Origin: Paralvinella palmiformis
Taxonomy: Eukaryota; Annelida; Polychaeta; Terebellida; Alvinellidae
Direction: 5' to 3'
Assembly: GCA_025642065.1 (NCBI GenBank)
Contig: JAODUP010000321.1
Coordinates: forward strand, 698,501 to 762,500
DNA: 64,000 bases
Of the stretch, positions 1 to 13,200 are shown piece by piece. Every line of letters starts with the position of its first letter. Position 1 is the stretch's first letter. The notes under the pieces are model-generated. The model ran no database searches and was not told the origin of the DNA. It saw only the letters and a list, made by a program, of their open reading frames with translations. Position numbers and translations under genes: made by a program.

Positions 1-554
1 CATTAGTCTAACTGCTGTATCTTTAGTACTGGGGTTTAAATGTACATGAGTATTGGAATTTTGTAGCCCTTTAAATTGACACTAACTCCACCATTATCAT
101 TTCAAAAACAGATGCGTGTGAATCCTCACATAAACGCTTTAGGGTAATTTTAGTCCAATTATATGGAGTGCTATATAAAATGTTGCATAATTATAATAAT
201 AAAAACAGATGCTCACATATCCTTATATACATTTAGACTATGTGTCTAAACATATGGCTGACGTATGTGTAGACACTTCACATTCCAAAAGTTTCTCTGA
301 ATTATGGTAAATACAATGCCAGATATTGGTTCGCAATTTTACACGATGCATTTTAGGATTGCATAGCGATCCTCTTAACTTGTATAGTGATTCACTAAGT
401 GATACTGAACAAAATGTTCCTTGTATGTATATATATCATCTGAAAGTTGAATGGTTCTATATCAACCTATTTCTCAACCCTGCCCATTTTAAAATGGGGC
501 CTTCCTGTTTAGCAACTGGACCACAAGCCTTGTGGTTGTAAGACGGGTTGCCTG
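1..554. other. AT-rich intergenic DNA
   Basis: I see no coding exon, RNA gene or recognisable repeat here beyond short AT-rich runs. The end of the stretch leads into the left arm of an inverted repeat that begins near 555. Confidence 0.5.
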
Positions 555-633
555 TTTTGCAACCACTTGATTCAGCATCATTAGATCATGATAAATTTGA
601 TTGTGCACCATTTGGTAAAATATGAATTTATTA
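555..633 (+). repeat. left arm of inverted repeat (partner 2431-2479)
   Basis: Two blocks here, TTTTGCAACCACTTGAT (555-571) and a block starting GTGCACCATTTGGTAAAATA (603-633), recur in reverse complement at 2431-2479. In the right arm the roughly 30 bases between the blocks are missing. The arms bracket a LINE remnant and a minisatellite, so they may be the termini of an older element into which the LINE inserted. Confidence 0.6.
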
Positions 634-830
634 TATATTATTTTCGCTGATAACAGAACCATTTATTCTAAATCAAACTATATAACAATATCAAACTAGA
701 TCTTATGTCCTTACTTAACTGGTTTAAAGTAATAAACTATCACTTAACATTAGTAAGACAAACTATATGTTTTTTACTAATAAAGTAATAAATTAAGCTG
801 CACAAAATAAATAGAAAAGAAACATAATAT

Positions 831-1203
831 AAATATCTCGGCATAATAATCGATGACAAACTAAACTGCCCAAAACATATAAAAAACACTAAATTTCACA
901 AACAACATATATGCTCTAAAATGGTTCAAAATGTACTACCATACCAAAATATGAAAACACCATAGACAGTTTTATACAACCATATCTTGAATATAGCATA
1001 ATAAATTGGAGTGAAACATATGAAAATCACCTAAATAAACTCAGAATATAATGAACACACCAAACCAATTTTCCAATGCATAAATATACTTGACCTAAAG
1101 AAATTGTACCTACACAAAATGGCTCAATTTATTTATAAACTAAATAGCAACTTACTACCATCTCCAATAGTCAAAATATACAAACACAACTATAAATTAC
1201 ATC
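831..1203 (+). pseudogene. LINE (non-LTR) reverse transcriptase C-terminal remnant
   Basis: Translation from 831 gives KYLGIIIDDKLNCPKHIK, the YLG motif and following segment typical of jockey/CR1-like LINE reverse transcriptases. After frame breaks comes TVLYNHILNIA (cf. the usual LY-PYL segment). From about 1104 an open stretch holds AQFIYKLNSNLLPSPI and HNYKLH, which match the usual RT tail (FxYK..N.LP, then HNYxTR). Stops and shifts interrupt it, so it is a dead fragment. It runs straight into the 36-bp minisatellite. The family is assigned from motif memory, not a search. Confidence 0.7.
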
Positions 1204-1644
1204 CACATAATACAACTAACAATTACATCCACATAATACCAGACAACACAACTAACAATTACATCCACATAACACCAGACAACACAACTAACAATTACAT
1301 CCACGTACCAAACAACTAACAATTACATCCACATAACACCAGACAACACAACTAACAATTACATCCACATAACACCAGACAACACAACTAACAATTACAT
1401 CCACATAACACCAGACAACACAACTAACAATTACATCCACATAACACCAGACAACACAACTAACAATTACATCCACATAACACCAGACAACACAACTAAC
1501 AATTACATCCACATAACACCAGACAACACAACTAACAATTACATCTACATAACACCAGACAACACAACTAACAATTACATCCACATAACACCAGACAACA
1601 CAACTAACAATTACATCCACATAACACCAGACAACACAACTAAC
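1204..1644. repeat. 36-bp minisatellite (about 12 copies)
   Basis: The unit contains AACAATTACATCCACATAAC followed by ACCAGACAACACAACT, repeated almost without change; one unit near 1303 has a deletion. Because 36 is a multiple of three, both strands show open frames (12-residue periods), which explains the 149-codon reverse ORF here. The array begins where the LINE RT tail would read HN-Y-T, so the unit seems to have been cut from the LINE coding end. Confidence 0.9.
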
Positions 1645-1740
1645 CACAAATATGATACAGAGGAACACAACTAGTCCTGAAACATGACATAATTTACCAC
1701 AAAAATTCAAGCTAAATAAAAGTGTAAAAATACACAAGAA

Positions 1741-2430
1741 AACATAAAAAAATACTAAACTAGAAAAACTAGAAGGAAAAAATTTAAATTAGCTCTAATG
1801 CACCTCGGTTACTGTCTCTCGCTAATGTCCCACTCAATCATTTCAAAATACTTGACTCGTCTTACGCTTCCATCTCCCACCCACCAACGTAATTAATGAC
1901 CTCATCTCTTTTCTCCCTGACATATTTATTAAACATGTTATTAACACTAATCAATGACAGGTCAGTTTGACTCTCTGAGTACAGTCGATTTTGGAATTTC
2001 AAGATGATCTAGGAACATGCACAAGCATTCTATTTGTAGAAATTAAATAAGTCAAACTGTATCATTATATTTCTGAATAAATTAATTATTTACTTACATG
2101 TATTTGTATGCACACACACACACACACACATATATATAATGTCCTTAAAATGCGAACAAGTACATTCTGAAAACAGTAAATTATTTGAAGTTACTGAATT
2201 GATTCGCTACCCATTTCGAATGGGAAGAGGATTGTTTCAACAACTTCAAATAATTTTCATATGTTTATATATAGATGTCTATATATTTTATATTTAATTT
2301 AATTTTCACAACAACATTTTGCTAAATATCTGATCAATAATACAGAAAATATAGAAACAACAGATTGACATTTCATTGCAACGTAGTTGCTAAATGGGCA
2401 GGCATTCTTAAAACCATACCAGTTGCAAAC
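1741..2430. other. intergenic DNA with short (CA)n/(TA)n tract
   Basis: No gene is visible. A (CA)n-(TA)n microsatellite lies at about 2110-2138. The rest is AT-rich and unassigned. Confidence 0.5.
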
Positions 2431-2479
2431 TAATAAATTCATATTTTACCAAATGGTACACGATCAAGTGGTTGCAAAA
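2431..2479 (-). repeat. right arm of inverted repeat (partner 555-633)
   Basis: This stretch is the reverse complement of the two blocks at 555-571 and 603-633, joined directly. Immediately left of it is a further half-similar stretch (GTTGCTAAATGGGCAGG; cf. the CCCATTTT/GTTTAGCAAC context near 480-515). Confidence 0.6.
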
Positions 2480-2657
2480 TGGGTCCTGTTTTTAAATGGT
2501 CCGAGTCAGTACACTTGCAGTAATACAGGTTTAACTCTTGAGTCATGCAGTTTGTTGTGCTAACTATTAAAACATTATTATGTCATTAGGTTTAGTTAGT
2601 TGTACTTAGATATAGGCCTATATTATATGATATGGAAAGTAAAAATTTAAATCTCTC

Positions 2658-2692
2658 AAAACAAACACCTGTAATTTACAGGTGTTTGTTTT
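2658..2692. repeat. perfect 16-bp palindrome with 3-nt loop
   Basis: AAAACAAACACCTGTA and its exact reverse complement TACAGGTGTTTGTTTT are separated by ATT. The DNA or RNA could fold into a 16-bp hairpin, and each arm carries one CACCTG/CAGGTG E-box core. No function is demonstrated. Confidence 0.85.
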
Positions 2693-2794
2693 ACAGTGTA
2701 AAAGTTAAAAAGCCCAAAGTCAAAGCTGTATTGACTAGTCTATTGTATAATATATATAATATATATATCATAGTTGTTTGATTTAAATCATTTG

Positions 2795-2832
<38 letters not shown>

Positions 2833-4080
2833 TAAAACAAAGCCTTGGCAATGTTTAACCAAGTAATTCAATGTCAATTGAATTACTCAATAACTAAATA
2901 TAAAATAAGACAATTACTGAATTAGAATTTAGATCTAGATCTAAAAACACTGACAAATCGATCATTCATTATCAAAATATTAGCATTTAAAGTAAACAAT
3001 TAAGCATCAATTACCAGTAGTCAATCCTTGGAAAATATATCTTAACAGATTGATGATCTGTACAAACAGCCTCGCATTGTGGGCAAGATAAATCTGCACT
3101 CACGTTGTACCGTTTCAATAACTTGATCTAAAGTTGTGATTATGGCCGCCATGTACGCAACATCCGGGCTTTTTGGTTGCTGGGGACAAGAAGTCATTTC
3201 CGGGTCGCAGCAGACGACATTTATGTATACAACATAAATTTATCACATTATTGTTAACACTTTTATATTTCCAAACTACAAAGCTCGTAGATTTATCAAC
3301 TAAATGCAAATTTCCGATTTTCAACTTATTTGCGATTAGTGAATTGAACTGAAAAATTCATGCAGATCGATTTACAATGCATGTTTCAACGCGTATTACT
3401 ATTTGTATTAATATTTATTTATATGTTTGATGTAAACAGTAAAGAACTTATTGCTTTACATTTGAAAGTTACCCGTTACAAAGTTTACAATTATATATAT
3501 ATATATATATATATATAGCACTGTTCAACAAAAAGAGTGATCGTGTATTGAGCAAACATGTGTGCGGAGGTCAAGTGTTTGACCAAGATTGTCAACATAC
3601 TACATAGGATAGGACAGCCGGTGACCATGGAGACACGAAAATCAACCAAGACATCAAGACTAGAGGGGAGCGTTTGTTATTTAACACTTGTCCACCGAGC
3701 AGACCTATATGTGTATGACTGGAGCATATAGATATGTTTATAACACTCTCCATCCGCCGTCCCTAATAGGTGAGTGCATTAAGCTGTTCATGGATATTAG
3801 AAATAATAGCAGGATGTAATCAAGGTACACCGAGTTCGATCTATTATGATTATCTAGACTAGTCTATATATTATAATATTAAATATAGAGTCTAGTAATA
3901 TAGATCTAGTCTAGACTAGAGTCTAGTCCACTAGTGACTAGCAGTGACATTAATAAAAATTATCACCATATTACATATATGATATAATTATAGTGAAACA
4001 GACAAGTCTGAGGAGTAACACTATTACTTGGGCAATAACGAAATGCCACTCACTCAGTGACTCACCTGTTAAATCAGTTC
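2693..4080. other. upstream region of the FBXW10-like gene
   Basis: No coding exon is seen. The region holds (TA)n tracts at about 2797-2824 and 3491-3517 and a run of overlapping CTAG/TAGA-rich sequence at about 3850-3940. The promoter of the downstream gene should lie here or nearby, but I cannot place a start site. Confidence 0.4.
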
Positions 4081-4081
4081 A

Positions 4082-4103
4082 ATAGTTGTCTTTGCAATAG
4101 CTA

Positions 4104-4139
<36 letters not shown>

Positions 4140-4140
4140 G
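4082..4140 (+). other. probable end of a non-coding 5' exon of the FBXW10-like gene
   Basis: A strong donor, ACACG|GTAAGTATAA, begins at 4141. The matching acceptor TTTATTCACAG ends at 4281, so a 141-bp 5'-UTR intron (4141-4281) is likely. The exon would end in a (TA)n tract of about 30 bp (4105-4135). The 5' limit of the exon is unknown; the start given here is only the visible piece. Confidence 0.5.
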
Positions 4141-4330
4141 GTAAGTATAATTAATAATAATTTGTATTTAGTTCGTTACATGTATAGTCACGATTATCAT
4201 TATGCTGTTGTATGCTTTCCGAAATAATAACCAAAAGGTGTTAAATTTACTTATATTGTTTGTTTTTTTGTTTATTCACAGATAGAACAGCAAGTTAGAG
4301 TCTTGCAGGATCTAGTCACCATTTCACAAG

Positions 4331-5228
4331 ATGAAGCATCCAGATAGAAGCGTTGAATCATTTGAATTCAACTTGGGTCAGGCACCAAAGTTGCGATGCA
4401 TAAATTCAGATAAAACAACTGTTTGTGGTTCTTGTGAGGCATGTATCCTGACAAGCAAACTGAATAGTGTGAAGACATGGTTCCTTCGTGCTGGAGATCA
4501 GTCAAAGCGGCGATACACTTTGGGGCTTGTCAAACGGTTGCACAGCGTAGATCTTGTACGCTACATGATTAATCTGCTTCAGCCACTGCTCTGTAAAGAC
4601 TTTACGTATGCTCGTATGAGAACTAAACCGAGTCTCACAACAGACAGGGCAACAATGAGTGAAGACCGAGCACTGTCTGCAGCTGAACTCGAAAAGAACA
4701 TAGCCGAAGCTTGGCATTGGTTTCAAGAAGCAAATTACTGGACTAAATCAAACTTTCTGCTCGGAATACTTCAATGCTGTGATGCACATCTGCTTTATGC
4801 TGTAGGTACACAGGCTAGAACTCTGCTGACATCTGAACAAAAGGCATTTGTGGAAAAAGGTAAATCATACAATTTGTCTTCATGATCCAATATGTTGTCA
4901 TTTGTTTATTCTGGATTGTCATTGGCTGACTGACTGTGATAAATCCATGCACTGTTTGACAGGCACTGAAATGTTATCTTCCATCAGTGAATGAGAGGAT
5001 TGTTAAATGGAAACACAGATACAACATGCACAGTTCATAAACTGAAATACTGATCCAGCCAAGAGCCCTTAATACCAAGTCTTTCCTTCGTCAGAGTAAA
5101 TAGAGACTCTGAATTAGCACTGAGTACCAACCAATGGTGAATCACTGGATACTTAATTGAGTGAAAGCCTTTTCACTTATTTAGAACTTCAGCAACAAAT
5201 TCGTACTTGTACTTCCCATGTGTCATTT

Positions 5229-5264
<36 letters not shown>

Positions 5265-8200
5265 TTACCACTGCATAGCTGCAAAACCAAAGATTTTTCT
5301 TTATTTTATTATTAGAACTGTTGCCCAGTAATTGTTTGTTGTAGTATATTGATTTTATGTTGATGAAATGAATATCATTAATCAAAAAATTAATTAAATG
5401 TATATATACATTTAATTAATTTGTATATATAGGGTACTGTGTATATGGGTGCATGTTAATACATCAGTGTGTGTGTGTGTGTGTGTGTGGACACCACACA
5501 TAATTATATTCATAAAGATTTATTCCTGAGGCAGGTAATTAATACTAGTTTTATATTTAGTTTCATGTCCTGTATAACACTTATTCATTGATAAATGTTT
5601 AGATATTTAATATCCATTGTCTGCTGTGTAAAGTGATAGATCTGCTGAGCTTACATAGATGTTAACAGCGCGTGGAGCTGTTTTGGTACGAATCTTTCCC
5701 TAAGATGATGTCATTTATTGTTGCTATATTCTCATTTACAGCAGAATGGAATGAGGCTTAGAAACTGACAGAATTTACCAACAGCAACAGTAGTTGAGCC
5801 TCCAAACTTGTGCCTGATTATTTTCCACTGATTTACCAATATATGCTAGACAAATATAGACTGCTATTTTAAACATTTTCTTCCAGACGAATACGAAAAC
5901 CAGTCCGTGGCATCAACTACCTATACTTATGATTCAGCAGACAAGCCAGAGTTTGACCTACTGTCGGCAGTGTGCTCAGACTACTCACAGATAACGGGCA
6001 ATCCATTTGACCCGAAATCTGGTATACAACCCAGATCACCCAGTTCCTTATCTAGAACATTGTCGCTGAAACTAGACCCAAACTATGAATTAGAAATTTA
6101 CAATGATGATAGTGGAGGGGAATCATTAGATGGTTCAGATTCTTTTGATCCTACATGTCTGGTGGTACCAGGCTCAGCCAAAGCCTATGCAGGAGTGGCT
6201 AAACACAGGGATTTCATACGGTCCCTGCCTGTCCATCTATCCAAATACATACTGAGTTTCCTTGACCAAGTATCACTGTTTAACTGTGTCTGCGTCAGTA
6301 AACACTGGCGTTTCATTGTGGAAGAGGTACACAGAGAGTTCTATGTGAATCAACAAGTCAGAGAAGAGGTGATGTTAATGCAGGTATGTGGTTCATCATG
6401 AAGGTTATAATTATATTGTTGGGAGACATTTGCTAGACACCTTACTTACATAATATCTGGTGTATAATATAACATGTGAATAATTATGTTTTATAACATT
6501 TCTTTCCAAAGAAGAAAAACTGATAGCATACATGGCATTTATTAATATTGGTTTGAAAAACAATATCTTGTCAACACCTATGCATTATTGATATAGAGTT
6601 GGTGTATTCAGCTTTTTCATATACAACAAGTTTTTGTATCTTTTGTTGTCATGCAATATTCAATATTAGGTTATTAACTCGGTGTAGCTTTTTATTGGCC
6701 AATGACGTCAATGTGCATCAAGCACTAGTCTAACCTCCATAAACAAATATTAATCACTGTCAGCGTTTGAATTCATAAAGAGTACATAGCACTGATGTTA
6801 CTGTTAAACTTAAGACTTTACCATGTATATTTTACATTGTCGTAATAGTCTAATACAAGCATAGGGACAATCAGCTATATCCTCCAGTATTTTAATTATT
6901 TGTTAAGTATAATGGAATGAGTAAAAAGTATTTTCTTGCTTCTGTTGCAAGACAAATAAATCATATTAAAAGATACCACCTAAAGTTGTTAACAGAATGT
7001 CACTCATTTATACATGAAACACTGGTAGTAGGTATCACTTTGCTGATATTAATTATGCACTAGCAAAAATGAAACTAAGACATGTTGCTGATTTAAAATA
7101 TTAAATATATGTTATTATTATATAGGATGGATGAGATGAGGATTTATACAAAATTGTGCAAAAGAGTAATGTGTATTACATTAATGTCACACCTCAACAG
7201 GACTGTGATTATTATATCTGATTGACCTCTGTTTGAGCCTCAATAAACTCTTTCCATTCAAACTGAATCCAGATTTTGAGTGTGTAATATAAAGCCTGAT
7301 GTTCGGAGCACTGAACTCTCAGGAGAGTTAGACACGAATAAAGAGCTACCCTTATGTAGCACTTCTCACCCAGTAATAACTTCTCAAGTGTTCTTCAGGT
7401 AGGAAGTTATTGATGACCAATGGCCAAAATTGAGTTCCCTACTAATACGTATTATTGATTTAAGGTTAACAAGTACAAATCTATTTGGCAAATGATTGCT
7501 GCAACCAGCAGCTTTTACTAATGGACTTATTTCTCTTTTGATAGCAATTAATAAAATGTTATTAAAAAATCATGTACATTGATTCAGTATCATGTTTAAT
7601 GTTTGTTTATGATTGCACATATTATATATTATCAGTATATATAATTAAATTATTTATAATGTAAGTCATCTGTTTAATTACAACAATAAATCTTTTGATT
7701 GGGCTGAAGAACTATAGACTTTATGAACATGACAAGATTCTCAACAGTGTTAAATGTTTTGATATTATTAGGAAGTTTATTCTGACATTTTTGCATGCAA
7801 AAACTGTGTCACCACTTCTCTTCTTGAATACATCTCCCTCGACAAGAAATCCATTTGGGTCTGGATGGTGGTCTTTATTGAAGAGCAATAAATGGAAGCC
7901 ACTACTCAGCTCAGTTTAGTAATAACCATTCAATACAGCGTGAAGTACTACAGATATTGTACAGACCAAGCTCGTCTCTGTTAAGACGTTTATTGTGTTG
8001 TTATTCTAGTCAGATGCCGACGCTGACCCATTTAGATTGTTGGTTTGTATGAAGTGTTTTGCTTTCTTTCAAACAAATGATGTTATATTGATTATGATGT
8101 CTGTCTTACAAGCTTGTAGGATTACACACGGTAGTCGGATGCGATATGACTGATCTCATATTGGCATTCAGGTTCACCTGTACCCAGAAATCTCTCTGTG

Positions 8201-10212
8201 TATAAAGAATACAAAGGGATGATATTGTGCTTCTTGGCCTAAGCAGTTCATGCCCGGACAAGGTATTAACCAGGCTCTGTTATTTTCAGTGTTTCATTAG
8301 TTTTAAGAACGCAATACATGATTAGACTCATAATCCAGCTACACAAGTTTGCATTGATGGATATACAATGAAGAGATTGATGTTTTGGATTAATTGATCA
8401 CAAAGGATCAGATTAATCCATATAGTTGGCATAAATTTATTGAAATCTGTGGGTTATGCTGGAAACTGCTTCTAAGTCAATAAGATTATTGTCAGCATGT
8501 TAAATAGCTTATTGATTATAGGCTAACTAGGAAATTATAGCGCTATGCATTCACACACATATTTTATGTATATCCAGTTTACACAGATGTGCACACATAC
8601 TTTCACACACATTCTATGTTGATTTATGCTTCAACATTGTTTTCATGAAGAATATATATATATATATATATTCACACATACACATTTTCAGCATAAACTG
8701 GAATATGACATTGTATACAATATGACAACATATTTATAATTTTACTACCTGTGTTAAACAGATGGGAAATAGATTTACAATACTAATTACTTTACATAAA
8801 ATTCCAGTCAGTTTAAATACCTGCCCAGTGCCTATTATTAACCTCCTCAATCTCTGGTTATCATTTTCATTTAACAATATTGTTAATTGAGCTATTTGTC
8901 ATATGTTTATTCTCCATCAGATTATCTAGTAGTCACCTGGAGACCTAACCACAGAGGATACAATCATTACAGAGCTTTCATGGTGCAATCAGTAGAGTAC
9001 TGCACTAGACCTACAAATCACCAGTTCAAATCCCATGTGGGAATATCTCTATCCATGGGATGTTTTACCCATCTATTAAAAGCTCTGATCTGATCTCCAC
9101 ATTACCATCGGGAGTAACCCCACAGCCGTATGGCTCAGGCAAGGCCAGTGCTAAAGCTAAATCAATCAGTCATCCTTCATATGAGAATTAGCTCACTTTT
9201 CAACCCTGCACTAATTTAGGTTCATCATAATTGAATGTTGTTGAATAAAATGGATTGAAATTAACTATAATTACACCACCTTTCATGATAGATCTTTGTC
9301 TAAGAGGGCTAGTAAGTTGAAGGGATCAATTTTAGACTAGGTGATGTACTGTATCACTTTGGATATTAATGGCTGAGAGGATAATCACTACCGGAATGAG
9401 AACTGATCAGGATGAATTAGTTTGTTGGTTGATGAAAAATCCCACATACACAGAATCACTGGAATATGACTTCATGACTTGGAGGTCTCCAGTGAAGTTT
9501 AATGTGAACTGTGTCACAGAAACAGCCTGGTATTTTAGTGGAGTTAAGAGACTTATGATCAAGAGATATTTTAATGGTTATTTAACACAAGTGGTCGGGG
9601 TTCCTCCGTGGTCTAACTAGTAGGGCATTGGGTCACAGATCACTACCATCTGAGTTCGAATCTCTGCGTGGGCATATCTGAAGGGTGTTTCCATTTAGCC
9701 TCCCATGTGCACAAAAGTGGCTGTAAAACATCATCAATCATCCCATCCTAATACAAGTGATCTGTTCAAGCAGGTAGTCGCATGGACTAGAAAGTATATA
9801 TACTGTAGTTTATATTCATGGTAGGGTTCTCTTAATGTACAGTGTCCAAAACGATTAATTGGTTTTTCATTTACAACATGGACATTATTCAGGGAGCTGC
9901 AGCACAAGGATGCAATCCAGTCTATGCCAAGGATGTTGATGTGATGGTACCAAACATAGCTCTAGACTCCTGGCAGGCCATCAAGAGTGGTGATGACATT
10001 GTTAAGACGGTGTTTAAGAGCGAAGTTAGTTTCCGGACTGCTTACAGCGGCTACTCAACCAGGAATATTATTATGGAAGAGAGGAATGTCTATTGTGGAG
10101 CATACAACGTTATGGTTCTCACTGATCAGTAAGTTTAATACTAACATCTATCTGATGTTAAGGCCAGTCTTAAAAATATATTGGCCAAACAAAATCCATA
10201 CGGTAGGTGGGA

Positions 10213-10251
<39 letters not shown>

Positions 10252-13200
10252 ATTGTCTAGTGGAATATATTGTTCATGAAGCGTTTTTTTGCATTCAAAT
10301 ACACGCATGTCAGTAATAATTAAGACTAGTTATATATAATACAAGTTTGTTTCAGATACAAACTCACTAGTATTTTCATTAGGTTTTCGGAGTCTACTAA
10401 CAATTCATAATTATCACATAAAACACAACTCACACTAGTTTTGGACCTTCAAATTTGGCGCCAAAAAGGAAAATATACTGAAAAACTGCACGTATTTACA
10501 TAAATCCACCAGTATTGCTAGCTATTGTTGTAGTACAAATGTACACAAAACTGATTTGTTGAAAGATTTTTAACAAGGATGTTGTTGCGTAGCCGAGCAT
10601 CGGAACCGTATTCGTTTGCGTTAAAGGTCCGAGCACTCGGTGTCCTTTTTTCTGGTGTTCGGACGCGGAACTGTGTGCTGGTGTAAAAGAACCAAACACT
10701 GAACGCGCAAGCGACCATTTTTGCTTGTTTCGGATGCAGATATAAAAAGATCCGAGCTAATGTGTTACAATCGCATCGATATAGTTGGACAGATGTGATA
10801 CCTTCGATCTCCTTTATTCTTGTTTGGACATCTTCAAAGATGTCGAAAGTCTCAACCTAACTTTAGTTCAAATAAAACCGTATCAGATAAAGGGGTTCGG
10901 GAGTTAGCGCATGAGCAAGTCCTTGTCGCCATCGGGAGTCAGTGCATGTGCATCGAGTGATTGGACCTTTAGCGCTAGCCAACGCGGTTCCGATGCTCGG
11001 CTAAGCAACCACTTCGTTTTAACAAATATTCCTCAGTCCACAGATAACCACATCTGCATGTGGTTTAAACGTCATTCGATAATATAACGTCGCCATGTAC
11101 AATCGCCCTCACAATCAAGTCAATTCGTCCCATATACACACACACACAGTGAAGAAAGCACAAGTAGGCCGATATTTTAATGTCCGAAAAGGGCTTGATA
11201 TTACCCAAATTTAGAGAGTACTTATACATTGTGCAGGACGTCCAATCAAACGACAAATACAAGCAGAATTAAGCATGAAAAAAAATGTTGAAATGTATAT
11301 TTCATTTCTTCCCAATTCTATACGGCCATTTTGGAGTCATACGGCCGGGTAACAATCAACAAGATTATTTTTAAAAGACTGGCCCAATTCTCCTTATAGT
11401 GGTTCTTTTTAAGAATCAAGCACAGGCTTAGTTTTGATTATAATTGTCAGTTTCAATTGAAGTGCACGTTAGATGAAATCATTTGTCCTAAATTTAATGG
11501 GCCCTTCAATAATTATTATGATAACTGTCAATTACACTTAGAAGAATATTTCTTATTCTAAATTTTCAAATATCAATATAATATTGATGAATGGCTCCAA
11601 TTCCTGGTAACTAATAAAGCAATTAAGTTTCTATAAAGTGACATATTAAGTATGTGGTTGTATTAAGTATGTGTTTAGAACACTTAAAATAAACAAAAAG
11701 TCATGATACATGTGAGTAAACAAAATTTATTATACAGCAAAACCTATCTTCCAAGAGAACCGTTTGAATTCCCTCTAATGGTCTTTGAACACAGATGGTC
11801 TTTCAGGACTGTTGCTGATGTTGAGACAAAATAGGGATTGTTTTCAGCTTTTTAATAATGCTGTGTCATAATCGGGTCGGCATGAGCAGAGGTTATACAT
11901 GATTTCATATACAATGACCTCAGATATGAATGCTGGTTAATATATTACAGAAATTGCTTCAACATGAACAGCAACTCCTACACAGACACACGTAATGTTA
12001 TTTTACAGAGCTGACGGTTCCCGTGTGGTGGACACTAATGGTGGAAAATTGATAGCAATTGACGTAATATTATTTTACAGAGCTGACGGTTCCCGTGTGG
12101 TGGACACTAATGGTGGAAAGTTGATAGCAATTGACGTAATATTATTTTACAGAGCTGACGGTTCCCGTGTGGTGGACACTAATGGTGGAAAATTGATAGC
12201 AATTGACGTAATATTATTTTACAGAGCTGACGGTTCCCGTGTGGTGGACACTAATGGTGGAAAATTGATAGCAATTGACGTAATATTATTTTACAGAGCT
12301 GACGGTTCCCGTGTGATGGACACTAATGGTGGAAAGTTGATAGCAATTGACGTAATATTATTTTACAGAGCTGACGGTTCCCGTGTGATGGACACTAATG
12401 GTGGAAAATTGATAGCAATTGACGTAATATTATTTTACAGAGCTGACGGTTCCCGTGTGATGGACACTAATGGTGGAAAGTTGATAGCAATTGACGTAAT
12501 ATTATTTTACAGAGCTGACGGTTCCCGTGTGATGGACACTAATGGTGGAAAATTGATAGCAATTGACGTAATATTATTTTACAGAGCTGACGGTTCCCGT
12601 GTGGTGGACACTAATGGTGGAAAGTTGATAGCAATTGACGTAATATTATTTTACAGAGCTGACGGTTCCCGTGTGATGGACACTAATGGTGGAAAATTGA
12701 TAGCAATTGACGTAATATTATTTTACAGAGCTGACGGTTCCCGTGTGGTGGACACTAATGGTGGAAAGTTGATAGGAATTGGTTCTCAAGATCGCAAGAT
12801 CCGATTTATTAACATAGATATGGCCCAAGAGGTGCCTCTTGTATGTACTGGACATGCTGGCTCTGTACGTTGTGTGGCCCTCCAAGAGAAAGAAGGATTT
12901 GTACTCAGTGGCAGCTATGACACCAGTATCAGGTCAGTTACTCATAGCTTTATCCGGAATTAGCCGAGATACTGCTGGAAATTCTTCGTGTGTGGTTGCA
13001 TTTATTTCTGTGATTTAATTTCCTGCATATGTATGCATTTATACAGAATATATTGCATCAAATCAACAGATTACCCTGAACCATCATGTGCAACTCTCAA
13101 ATACAGCTAATCTTATAAAACGGTATACTTAACTGCCGTAAATAACCAATGGCTTTTTGTAGCATGCGTCTGTGAGATGTTTCATCCATTTATTTCTGTA

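Noticed and set aside
1288..1737. 149-codon reverse ORF with a 12-residue repeat
   Set aside because: It is the 36-bp minisatellite; the period is a multiple of three, so open frames are automatic.
9369..9620. 83-codon ORF in FBXW10-like intron 2
   Set aside because: The flanking exons already join in frame and align with the F-box to WD40 transition. This ORF resembles no part of the family and ends in a SINE.
12061..12728. Series of real mini-exons, each with its own donor (GAC|GTAATA)
   Set aside because: Introns would be only 17 bp, and each 55-nt mini-exon would shift the frame. Alternative acceptor use or plain skipping is more likely.
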